Origin: Siphonodentalium dalli | Taxonomy: Eukaryota; Mollusca; Scaphopoda; Gadilida; Siphonodentaliidae | Assembly: GCA_032622095.1 (NCBI GenBank) | Contig: CP136064.1 | Span: 136,665,954 to 136,729,953, forward strand | DNA length: 64,000 bases | Direction: 5' to 3' | Part shown: piece after piece, positions 36,312 through 45,006 of the stretch | Position numbering within the stretch: position 1 is the stretch's first letter | Layout of the letters: each line of letters opens with the position of its first letter | The notes under the pieces: model-generated | Told to the model about the DNA's origin: nothing | Databases searched by the model: none | Seen by the model: only the letters and a program-made list of their open reading frames with translations | Translations under genes and position numbers: made by a program

Positions 36312-36497
36312 ATGATGACATCAGAGGACAATGTTTACACACAGCGATATGGGATTAAATTCCCCATACACGAACACGTGGGCAGAAAGCCGCAAGCATT
36401 TACTTTGGGAGATTTACAGTGGGTCGATAATCACACGTATATACAGTTAAACTTTGTTATTTTTGATAGATTTTACGTTAAATTAGAAAACAGATAG
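36312..36497 (+). CDS. Small ORF downstream of CCAAT and TATA boxes
   Basis: A 61-codon frame begins with ATG at 36312 (a second ATG follows directly). Upstream are AGCCAATCG at about 36252 and CTATAAAATG at about 36305, a plausible CCAAT plus TATA pair, although this TATA overlaps the ATG region and would place transcription start inside the frame. The product shows no motif that I recognise. The whole unit, with the divergent basic ORF, may be a captured bidirectional promoter. Confidence 0.25.
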   Translation: MMTSEDNVYTQRYGIKFPIHEHVGRKPQAFTLGDLQWVDNHTYIQLNFVIFDRFYVKLENR

Positions 36498-37929
36498 CAG
36501 GTACATATAAATGTACTTCTCCGAGAATGTTAAAAACAATTTTTATCTGTTCATCATTATTTTATTGTCACGAAATTACACTAACTATCGAAGTTTTGCC
36601 ATAAAAAAACCCCGATAAAAATAATTATATTTGGGAGTATTGCACGTCAAAATTACGGGTTTAGAAACGATTTTTATTATACTTAATTCTGATCTGCGTC
36701 GTCAAACTACTATCATACAACATTTCTATATTCGTAATGGCCATTTTTTGACTGCAGGTGTGTTTGGAAACACAATCATTGAAGCTTTCATATACGCCAA
36801 TTTCAATATACGTGATAGCGACCAATTTTCATTGTTTCTATGACAAACATTTTGCAGTTAATAAATTGTAGATATACATACTCATATATCTTTATTTTAG
36901 CACAAAATATTCATAAAATTTATTACTATCGGAATATAAATAACAGAAAAACGAAATACCGGTAATTTCAAAATTGAAAAAGTTCATATTTAATATAAGA
37001 CCGCAATTATATAGTAAAAATGTGCGAGGCTCTGAGCAGTATTCCTGAACATATCCATATCAAAGTTTGATAAGTGTGGTATAAGTGTTGATAAATTTTT
37101 CCAAAGTTCCATAAGTGTACCTTTAAGTGTGGGGCAGTGTTTCCAAAACATTTAAAAAGTATAAGTATCATCGTGTGTCATAAGTGTAGGGAAAACTTTT
37201 CAAAGTACCATAAGTGTAGCTGTAAGTGTGGGCAGCATGCCCAAAGATTTTCAAAGTCTCAAAAGTGTAGAGCAAGTGTACACTTATTACAACACTTTCA
37301 CTACACTTACGAAATAAGTGTACATTTCGAAAAAAAGTGAGTGTGGTACAAGTGTTCTGAATTAAAAAAACAAAAGCTACAAGTGTACTCTAAGTGTATA
37401 CCTGAACTACACTTACAATGAAAGTGTACACTTAGAAAATATAAGGGTGACCACTTCTGGTACTACATTACCTAAATTTCCCAAAAAGCTCTAAGTCAAA
37501 ATCATAAATAAATACATGGCTAAATAGAAAGATGCAGAAATTTGCATATAATATATCTGTCAGTCTATTTCAAATGGAACTTTGAACCACTTCTGGTCTG
37601 AACGTTCTCTGTGAGCAGGGTGCATGTGTTTGTCACTTCTGACATAATGCACAATTTAACCAACACGACACAAGTGAAACTGTGCCATGAAAAATTACCA
37701 AGTTATAAATTACTTATTAGAAGGTTCTAAGTGCTCATAATTAATTATTTAAATAAGTTTAGACAACTTATTAAAGTTTTTAAATAAGAACACCTTACTA
37801 TACAAAGTAATATACCTGTGCCTTAGAAACTAAACAACACTTTCCTAGAATAAACAAGACTATGAAATATTTTATGCAGAACCTTGATTTACAAATTTTT
37901 AAGGTTTAAATACTAAAAGAATCTGCAGA

Positions 37930-38060
37930 TAGTCTGCAAGCCAGTGAGAATGCTGGAAATGTTTAGGTAAATCTGCAGGCCAATGAGAACGCTTCTGCGA
38001 ACAGAGCCTTGCAGAGAAACGTGTCTGCAAGCCAATGAGGACGTTTCTGCGATCCCGTGC
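37930..38060 (-). promoter_or_regulatory. Three CCAAT-containing direct repeats in the 3' LTR
   Basis: Three copies of TCTGCA(A/G)GCCA(A/G)TGAG at about 40-50-bp spacing. They match the cluster in the 5' LTR near 48038-48160 and lie about 450-570 bp from the U3 end on the element strand. CCAAT boxes work in both orientations. Promoter or enhancer function is inferred. Confidence 0.5.
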
Positions 38061-38498
38061 ATGCAGAGTAAATATAGTTCCATTATGTGCGTGAATTACG
38101 CATCTAAATAAATATTTATTTCACATATATTTATTATGCATAAGTAATTGAGTAACATTTATGTGGAATACATGATCGTTTGTGAAGGCACAACTGCCAA
38201 AGAGCAGACTACGTAAAACCGGAAAGTTTAACCAGCGATTACTTCCCCTGGCGTAAACAAATATGGCTGCGCCCTTGAAGTGAAAAATGTATGAAAGTTG
38301 TTGATAAATTTTTGTGAATAATATTGTGTATACGTAACGTGCCGATGTGAGATTTGGCACAAATGAAGATGGCATAATGATAGCTGAAACAGCTAAGTAT
38401 GAATGACTAAATATTTGAATTATGATTTTGATGATGAAATGCTAAATGCAACATTTACGAAATGAGTTAATGAAACGAGTAAAGGCAGGGCCTTTACA

Positions 38499-38513
38499 TT
38501 ACCCTCTGCAAAA
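38499..38513 (-). promoter_or_regulatory. Polypurine tract of the inner element
   Basis: On the minus strand GCAGAGGGTAA directly precedes the 3' LTR start TGTAAAGG. A purine-rich stretch at this position primes plus-strand DNA synthesis in LTR elements. It is short but correctly placed. Confidence 0.65.
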
Positions 38514-38592
38514 ACAAGTTTGTGCCCACACAAACATAAACTACTTTGGACTAAGAACATACATATATGACATTTCATATTAATATTTATAA

Positions 38593-39153
38593 TTATTTAA
38601 CATGGACTTTATTTTCCACGCTAGACAATGTCATAATCTTCCCTTTCGTCATATTTCTTAACCTCTTTGGGAAGCTTAGTGCCTTCTTCTTCTTCTCGTC
38701 TTCTAGCACCTGCATCCTTCTAGACATCAATTCTATTTGCGACTTCATAAAGGCTATCTCGATATTCTGAATCTCCACCTTTGCTTCAAGCTCTGTCATC
38801 CGATCGAGTTTAAGCGGATTAACGTCCAATTCCGTAATCGGAGTATCGGACACCGTTTCTTCCACCAGCCGCGTGAGGAAAGAGTAATCCTCTTCCCCGC
38901 ACGCAGCCAGCTCTGGGAACGAATTCCCATCGAACCTGGAATCTGAGATAGTCTCAGAGGTCACTGTCCTCTGCTCTACAGCTTTAGAGGAAGTGTCACC
39001 CTTGTTTACCCCGGCTGGGGACTTCTCTATATCTACCTCTACCCTTGGTATTTTAACCACCACTGATGCGACCGATGGCTGAGGTTGTTCCCTCTTAGTC
39101 GCTGCCCGCTTCCCCCACATTACGTCTGACTCTTCCTTGGACAACTTTGTCAA
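38593..39153 (-). CDS. Third gene, C-terminal part: acidic region and coiled coil
   Basis: This frame of 186 codons follows the zinc-finger ORF directly in the same frame after a single TAG (39154-39156). It has no ATG until its twelfth codon, so it is best read as the rest of the same protein. It starts with a charged, Ser/Thr/Pro-containing region (residues 1-100). It then has a long helical segment with heptad-like hydrophobics (about residues 115-160, LEAKVEIQNIEIAFMKSQIE) followed by a basic tail (KKKKALSFPKRLRNMTKGK). The coiled coil suggests self-association. It ends about 95 bp before the 3' LTR. No known family is recognised. Confidence 0.6.
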   Translation of the reverse strand: MTKLSKEESDVMWGKRAATKREQPQPSVASVVVKIPRVEVDIEKSPAGVNKGDTSSKAVEQRTVTSETISDSRFDGNSFPELAACGEEDYSFLTRLVEETVSDTPITELDVNPLKLDRMTELEAKVEIQNIEIAFMKSQIELMSRRMQVLEDEKKKKALSFPKRLRNMTKGKIMTLSSVENKVHVK

Positions 39154-39438
39154 CTATCTGTTTTTGAATACCATCTGTGGTGTTGTAGAAACTGCCATAT
39201 AGTCATCATCTTTAACATCCCCCAATTCCGTCATACGTTTAATTCTAGTTACATGTGCACCAAATGCACTATTGTGGCGGACATACTCGCGCATGGTGAG
39301 CGAGCGATAACTGCATAACCTGCAGTAGAATGGTACATTCCCTTGATCGATATGCGTCATAAGATAGTGCCGCCTGACCCTCGACAGTTCGTCCACAACC
39401 TCGCACTTTTTACATTTATAACCTGGACCTCTTACCAT
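39154..39438 (-). CDS. Third gene, N-terminal part: two C2H2-type zinc fingers
   Basis: A 94-codon frame starts at the ATG at 39438, 55 bp after the integrase stop and in a different frame. Finger 1 is CKKCEVVDELSRVRRHYLMTH (C-x2-C-x11-H-x4-H) at about residues 9-30. Finger 2 starts FYCRLCSYRS and has paired His about 12 and 20 residues on (residues 37-63). Basic residues surround both. A 3' splice site lies 8 bases upstream of the ATG. Neither integrase nor envelope-like, it is an accessory protein of the element, perhaps binding nucleic acid. It ends at a TAG that probably interrupts a longer protein. Confidence 0.7.
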   Translation of the reverse strand: MVRGPGYKCKKCEVVDELSRVRRHYLMTHIDQGNVPFYCRLCSYRSLTMREYVRHNSAFGAHVTRIKRMTELGDVKDDDYMAVSTTPQMVFKNR

Positions 39439-39470
39439 GATTAATCTGCAATTGTAAAGATTAAACCTTA
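39439..39470 (-). promoter_or_regulatory. Candidate 3' splice site before the third gene
   Basis: On the minus strand TTTAATCTTTACAATTGCAG is followed by ATTAATC and the ATG. The CAG is at 39448-39446. It has a T-rich tract and a TTTAATC sequence that could serve as branch point. Paired with the donor at 44864 it would remove gag and pol from the RNA. Inferred, not proven. Confidence 0.5.
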
Positions 39471-39493
39471 GATATATATCAACCTGGGTTTAT

Positions 39494-41296
39494 TTAACAT
39501 TCATGTTCTGCCAGAGTGGAAGTTTTTATAGCTTTAGATTTAGCTAATGTTAACCATCTAGGTATGTGACCATAATAAATTTTGAGTTTGTTGCCACTAA
39601 CAATTTTACAGTGACCATTTTTATCCAGTTGTAATTGATATACCAATTCTGATAGTTTCTTTATTATCAGGCATGGACCCATATAAATTGGGTGTAATTT
39701 TGGAGCAACCCCTGGAAATCTCCTTTCATCTCGGAACCACACTGCATCTCCAATTTTATACTTTAGCTCTTCAGCATGAATATCATATTGTTTTTTCTGC
39801 CTCTCGAAAGATTTTCCAAGATGTTTTCTGGCAATCTCATGTGATTTGTGCAGTTTCTCTCGAAGATTTTGCACATATTCCCCATACGATGTGATTGATG
39901 GGTGTTTCTGGGGTGGGAGACCAAATGCGAGCTCACATGGGAGACGGACATCTCTCCCTAACATAAGCATGTTGGGAGTGAAACCTGTACTTTCTTGTTG
40001 TGTTGAGCGATAGGCTGCCGCTAAGCAACCTAAGTTTAAGTCCCTGTCGGTTTATTCTCCTTTGAGGTAAGCTTTGACCATTCTAATTAGGGTTTTATTC
40101 ATCCTTTCAGACTGCCCATTCCCTTTTCGATTTCGTGGGGTAGTCCGAGTTTTCTTGATTTCAAGGAGCTCACAGAGCTCTTTGAAAATATCACTCTCAT
40201 AATTACGTCCCTAATCTGAATGCAATGAATGACAAGTGCCAAACCTTGCAACGACTTCATTAAGTATCTTTTCAGCACAGGTGATGGCGCACTGGTCGGG
40301 GACTGGAAGGATTTCTATCCATTTCGAGAAAGCATCTGTCACTATTAAGATATATCTGTTCCCTCGCAGAGTGCGAGGCAATGGCCCTAATATATCAGTT
40401 GCTAGTCTGTCCATTGGGGCACCCACTAACATTTTCCCAAGTGGCGCTTTTGGATTTTTGTTTGGTGGTTTTGTTGCACCACATGTATGGCACTGTCTAA
40501 CCCAGTTTTTGACATCAGTTCTCACGTCATACCAATAGTACCTCTGTAGCAATTTTTGTATAGTCTTTTTGGTACCGAGGTGACCAGAAAGGACAATGTT
40601 ATGCATTTGGTTGATCACTTCAGATCTTAGATCTTTGGGTACCATCAATTGGAGATAGTCATCAGTTCCATTAGATTTATAAAATTTCTTGTACAACAAG
40701 TTTTCCTTCATTTCCAGGGAGTCCCATAACAACCAATAATGGCGAGTCTCTGGGCTCAGAGTATTTACCTGACTGTGAGGTGGTCTAACGCCGCTCAGTT
40801 TGGACTTATAAATCAGACCTATATCAGAATCGTTCTTTTGCATACATGCAATTTTTCCTCTTGTGTATTTTTCTGGCCACGCAGTTCCAACAGTATTTAA
40901 CTCAACCCCTTCGGTAACTTCGTCGAGTTTTGGAGCATCTCTTTTTTCAGATGAACGTGTCTGGATAGCTCTTATTGGACCATCGTCACCCTCTGCTAAA
41001 AGAGGTTTATCAGCAGCTATGGTATCTCGGTTGAGATTGCTCATCATCTCACTTTGTCGTTTCAAGCATTTTTTGCATGGACCACATTTTAGTTGATCAA
41101 TATCATCCGATTCATTGCAAGTGCATTCCCATGTGCATTGCCTTTTCGATATTGTATTGAAAAGTCAAAGCTAGACAGAAGTTCAATCATTCTGGCTATT
41201 CTACCTTTTGGCTCTCTTAGACTGAATAACCATATCAGTGCTTGATGGTCTGACCTCTCCTCGAAGCATTTGCCTAGTAAATACTGGCGGAAATAT
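39494..41296 (-). pseudogene. pol: Integrase of the inner element
   Basis: Integrase inserts the DNA copy into the chromosome. The N-terminal HHCC zinc domain is visible (H-x3-H around HNIVLSGH, then CHTCGA). The catalytic core follows with DILGPLPR (first Asp), the second Asp in HSD at the end of the readable segment (about 40214), and the Glu in NGQSERMNK (about 40110). Two in-frame stops break the core: TAG at 40211-40213 and TAA near 40060. From 39970 the C-terminal domain is intact, with the GPY/F-like YMGPCLIIKKLSELVYQ. The linker to RNase H holds a frame change near 41125. Confidence 0.88.
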
Positions 41297-43312
41297 TCAA
41301 CAAAGTATCGGACTGCAAGGAGTTCTTTGTCCGTGACACAATAGTTTTTTCTCGGCCTTGTTTAAGGTGCGGCTAGCATAAGCTACGACCTTTTCAACCC
41401 CGCCTTGGACTTGGTTCATAACTGCACCTATTGCATAGTCTGAGGCATCAGTGTCTAATATAAATATTCCATCATCTGATGGATATGCCTTTATTTTGGG
41501 ACTTGTTAGTATAGACTTCAGTTCTTGAAAGGCTGATTGACATTCTTCTGTCCATTTGAACTTAACCCCTTTTTGTGTTAATTCAGTTAATGGCCGGACT
41601 ATTTTGGAGAAGTCCTGAACATGCCTCCTATAGTAACTCGCCAAGCCTAGAATTTGGCGGACATTTCTCACTGACCTTGGTACAGGCCATGACAGAATTT
41701 TTGCCACATTGTCTGGGTCTGGCATGACCCCATCCTTTGACACGACATGACCTAGAAATCGAACCTGTTCTTGAAATAGGTTACACTTAGATGGTTTGAG
41801 TTTTAAACCAGTTTCTTTGACTCGATTCAGAACATCTCTGAGCCGTGTGACTTGTTCATCGAACGTTTTTGAGAATACGATGAAATCATCGATATAAATC
41901 GTCCATTGCAGACCTCGCAATGCCAGCTCCATCGCTCGTTGGAACACTGGACCCGAGTTGGACATGCCATAGGGCATCATCAAATATTCAAATAGCCCAT
42001 GTTTACAGACGAATGCCGTCTTTGGCATATCTTCTGTCTTAACAGGGATTTGATGATAACCAGACAATAAGTCACAGGTGCTGAACAGGGTGGAACCTAC
42101 TATTGTATCTAGACAGTCACTGATGCGTGGAATTGGAAACGCATCTTTCTTGGTAACTATGTTAACCTTGCGGTAGTCAACACGTAGTCTAATTTCTCCC
42201 ATATCTTTATTAGGTACTATCACAATGGGGCTTGCCCATGGTGAGGTTGACCTTTGTATAACCTTTTGAGATAACAATTTTTCAATTGTGTGTTCCAATT
42301 TGTCTCCACATGCTAATGGGACTGGACGAGGAAGCTGCTTGATTGGCCTTGCATCACCCGTGTCTATAGAGTGTTCAACAATGTCAGTTCTGCCCATGTC
42401 ATCTGGACCTGAGGAAAATACGCTTTGGAAATCGCAAAGTAGCTGTTTAATTTGTGCTATTTGCTCTATTGTTTTACCACTACTGGCTTCTCCAAATATT
42501 GTCTGCAGATGATCTGGCAGGCATAATTCCTCATTTTGTGTTTCTGACATTTTTGTAACTTGATGTTCCTCTTTGTCAAATATGGTTAATGGGTCATCGT
42601 CTGATAACACCTCTGCATAGGCAATCACCAAATCTTGATTCAAACTAACTTCATAAGAGTTAGGATTCATCACCCTGACATTGCATGTAGGACTGTCACT
42701 GATTGTAACAAGACAGCGGGCAACCATTATTGGATATTTTTCCATGACTTTTAAGGCTGGTTCTAGAAGCAGAGTGGTGACCTCTTCAGGTAATCCCTCT
42801 CTCTCAACCAAAACATCAACCAGACATCCTGACTCGGCTGGTAGGTAATAGTGATCTGCCACTCGGGCGGCTCTCACTCTTGATTCCCTACCAACGTGCA
42901 TGCATGGAATGGCCGAGCCATTTATATAAATTAACCCTTGGCTGAGCATGTCAGCTGGTCCCATGTCACTATTTTGTAGGACGTCGATTCCCAGAAGACC
43001 TTCATCTTCTATTTTGGCTACTGTAACCAATTTGGTTAGCACAACATCTCCAAGTTGGATGGTGAAATCACCTGTTCCTACTTCAATCAGTGGAGTACCA
43101 TCGGCACTCCTCAAGTTTGTCTGTTTTGATAGCTTTGGCCTTTGATTCTGAGGAATTTTGTTATAAGTGGCTTCTGATATGATGGTTCTAGTAGCTCCTG
43201 TATCAGCAACGTATACAAGTTCAATTCCGTTTATTTTCCCTTTTACATAAACACCATCTGGTTTTCGAATATTTCTCCTTGTTAAATTGGCCCTAGTGGG
43301 GGGGCATGGTAT
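41297..43312 (-). pseudogene. pol: Protease, reverse transcriptase and RNase H, inner element
   Basis: Protease comes first, with the active-site box VADTGATRTI near 43200-43230, and the frame then runs unbroken into the polymerase. Reverse transcriptase motifs are LRVDYRKVN, STCDLLSGYHQI, MPYGMSNSGPVFQ and the catalytic YIDDF (about residue 408 counted from 43114). RNase H follows with ILDTDASDYAIGAV. A one-base change in an A-run near 41346 shifts the frame and cuts RNase H short at 41297. The order protease, reverse transcriptase, RNase H, integrase is that of Ty3/gypsy. The single TAG at 43313-43315 separates it from gag. Confidence 0.92.
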
Positions 43313-44837
43313 CTAGAACTGGCTGTTGTCCCGTCGGGCCAGTCCCATGGTGTTTAAACCCTGGACTGTTGTGTCTCGATTCATTGAGTTATATGTTGGT
43401 TTAGCTTCATGACTTCTCATATTATTAGACATTGGACCATTTGGCCCTCTCCTCCTTTCCGTACATTGATTAGCAAAATGTTTAGGATCTCCACAAATGA
43501 AGCAAGCTCTAGGCCTGTTTGGTAGCCCATGTGGAGCATTTGTCACCCTTGGTGGCATACCATGATGGTATGATTTCAATTCATTTTCCAACTTGTCAAT
43601 ACGATCCAGTATCAACTTCATGAAGTCTGGATTTTGTTGCCTTTCTATCACCATAGATTCCACTGGTTTCATGTTAACAGATGAACTACTATCTAGCACT
43701 GCCATCTTTACATTCCTGGACCTGTGAGTTAACAGGTTGTTTGGCACCATTTGTCTTCACAGCCCGTGTTGGTCGTTTCATTTCCCTTTCATGGTATGGC
43801 TCAAAAGAGCTCGTGGACAAAGTCTTATTCTTTGCTTCATTAAATCTGACCACAAAAATTACTGCCTCATCTATATCGTTTGGCTCTTTGACAAATTCGA
43901 TATGAAACCGAGCTTTGTCATCATATAACCCATCGAGGAACCTTCTCAGGAGATCTTCTCTCCTCGTTGCCCTATGTCGCTCTGGGTGTGCCTTTGTGTA
44001 CAATGTTTTGAGTTCAGCAGAGTATTCCTCTGCAGGTTCATTAAACTGCTGATTCCGACGAATGAATTGAGCAGCATATGTTTTAGTGGTTTCAACCACT
44101 CTATATCGCCCTTCCACTTCTGCTATCAGGGTTTGATAGTCAGTTAGCACATTGTGGTTCAGTTGCCCATAGACAAAGTCACCTGCAGGCCCCTGGAATT
44201 TAGGAAGTACGGCATCAAGCCTCTCTTCATCAGTCCACCCTCTGTGTTGTGCCATGGCCTCAAACATATTGTACCAAACTTTCCAAGTTTCTTCACCTGT
44301 GAAAGGTGGCAGTTTGGCAAATACTTGCCTGTTATTTATTGGCCTCTGAGTTTGGAATGATTGCACACTGTGGTGGGATATTTCATCTCCACTGCTCTCA
44401 GATGAACTGAGATGTGACCTGGCATAGGGTCTCGCAGAGTTTCGAAAAACTTCACTAGCCACTGCTCTTACAGCAGAAGTCATGACTTCTGTCATTTGAC
44501 TAGAGAAGTCTTCTAACACACCTTTTACTGACCCAGCTATCAGCTGTGGAATCTCTCGCAGAATTTCATCATTTTGTTTTGTAATTTCAGTACTGGGCTG
44601 AATATCAACAATTGGCATGTAGGTTGTCTCTTCAGACTCACCTATTTGGCACCCGATAGAATTAACCGGTGGATGGTTTTGATTAAAATTTGATAACTCA
44701 TTAGGTTCATCAAGCCCTTCACTAAATTCATTATCAGTGTCTCCCCTGTCAGAGCTCTGCACATAGGTCTCCTCACTTCTGAGATTGAAACGATGTGGTA
44801 TTCTACTATGACCAAATTGTTTTTTAGATAGACTCAT
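43313..44837 (-). CDS. gag: gag of the inner element
   Basis: The frame starts at ATG 44837 and gives 382 codons (to 43689). An acidic N-terminal region is followed by a capsid-type domain (about residues 170-340; KLPPFTGEETWKVWYNMFEA). The nucleocapsid is read in the +1 frame from about 43750 to a TAG at 43313. It carries one CCHC knuckle, CFICGDPKHFANQC, and is rich in Arg, Asn and Pro. The switch from frame 1 to frame 2 falls in 43690-43750. It may be a programmed +1 shift or a small indel in this copy. Protease continues in the same frame beyond the 43313 stop. Confidence 0.85.
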
Positions 44838-44857
44838 TCTGGTACTTCCACTGGCAG

Positions 44858-44870
44858 ATTATACCTATTA
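44858..44870 (-). promoter_or_regulatory. Candidate 5' splice site before gag
   Basis: On the minus strand TAATAG|GTATAAT, with GT at 44864-44863, lies 27 bases upstream of the gag ATG. Joined to the acceptor at 39446 it would give a leader spliced straight to the zinc-finger ORF. A match to consensus only. Confidence 0.4.
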
Positions 44871-44984
44871 CAAAAACGCGATTTCAACACATTGAAAATA
44901 CAAAACATGACAAACAATTGACACAAAACAGTATTTGACAAAACATGCAGATTCGCATCACTGGATCTCAAAAATGTTCTGAAA

Positions 44985-45002
44985 TCCCACTGTCTGACAC
45001 CA
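44985..45002 (-). promoter_or_regulatory. Primer-binding site of the inner element
   Basis: On the minus strand TGGTGTCAGACAGTGGGA starts four bases after the 5' LTR. It begins with TGG as expected for pairing to a tRNA CCA end. Similar TGGTGTCAGA sites in animal gypsy elements are matched to leucine tRNA; that identity is from memory and not checked here. Confidence 0.65.
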
Positions 45003-45006
45003 AAAT

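Larger units (their letters stand above)
34797..37447. mobile_element. DNA element rich in AAGTGT motifs, inserted in the LTR
   Basis: The ends CCCTTACATTT and AAATATAAGGG are inverted repeats and TG flanks both sides (34795-34796, 37448-37449). The intact site is seen in the other LTR near 47595. Dozens of AAGTGTA/AAGTGTG motifs cluster in the left 380 bp and the right 370 bp, in both orientations at the right end. Such subterminal repeats are often transposase-binding sites. No transposase is encoded, so the element is non-autonomous. The 2-bp duplication and TIR do not let me assign a superfamily. Confidence 0.85.
32186..38498 (-). repeat. 3' LTR of the inner element, carrying an insertion
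   Basis: On the plus strand it starts TGTAACGCACAAG and ends GGGCCTTTACA; on the element strand it begins TGTAAAGGCCC and ends GTTACA. It is 6,313 bp long, including a 2,651-bp insertion (34797-37447). Without that it matches the 5' LTR closely, with only a few substitutions or indels per hundred bases. Confidence 0.95.

Noticed and set aside
34797-37447. Idea that the extra 2.65 kb is an original part of the long LTR
   Set aside because: The other LTR lacks it precisely, and inverted CCCTTA ends with TG on both sides mark it as a later insertion.
40236-44360. Plus-strand ORFs opposite gag and pol of the inner element
   Set aside because: Shadows of the minus-strand genes; none has a recognisable domain.
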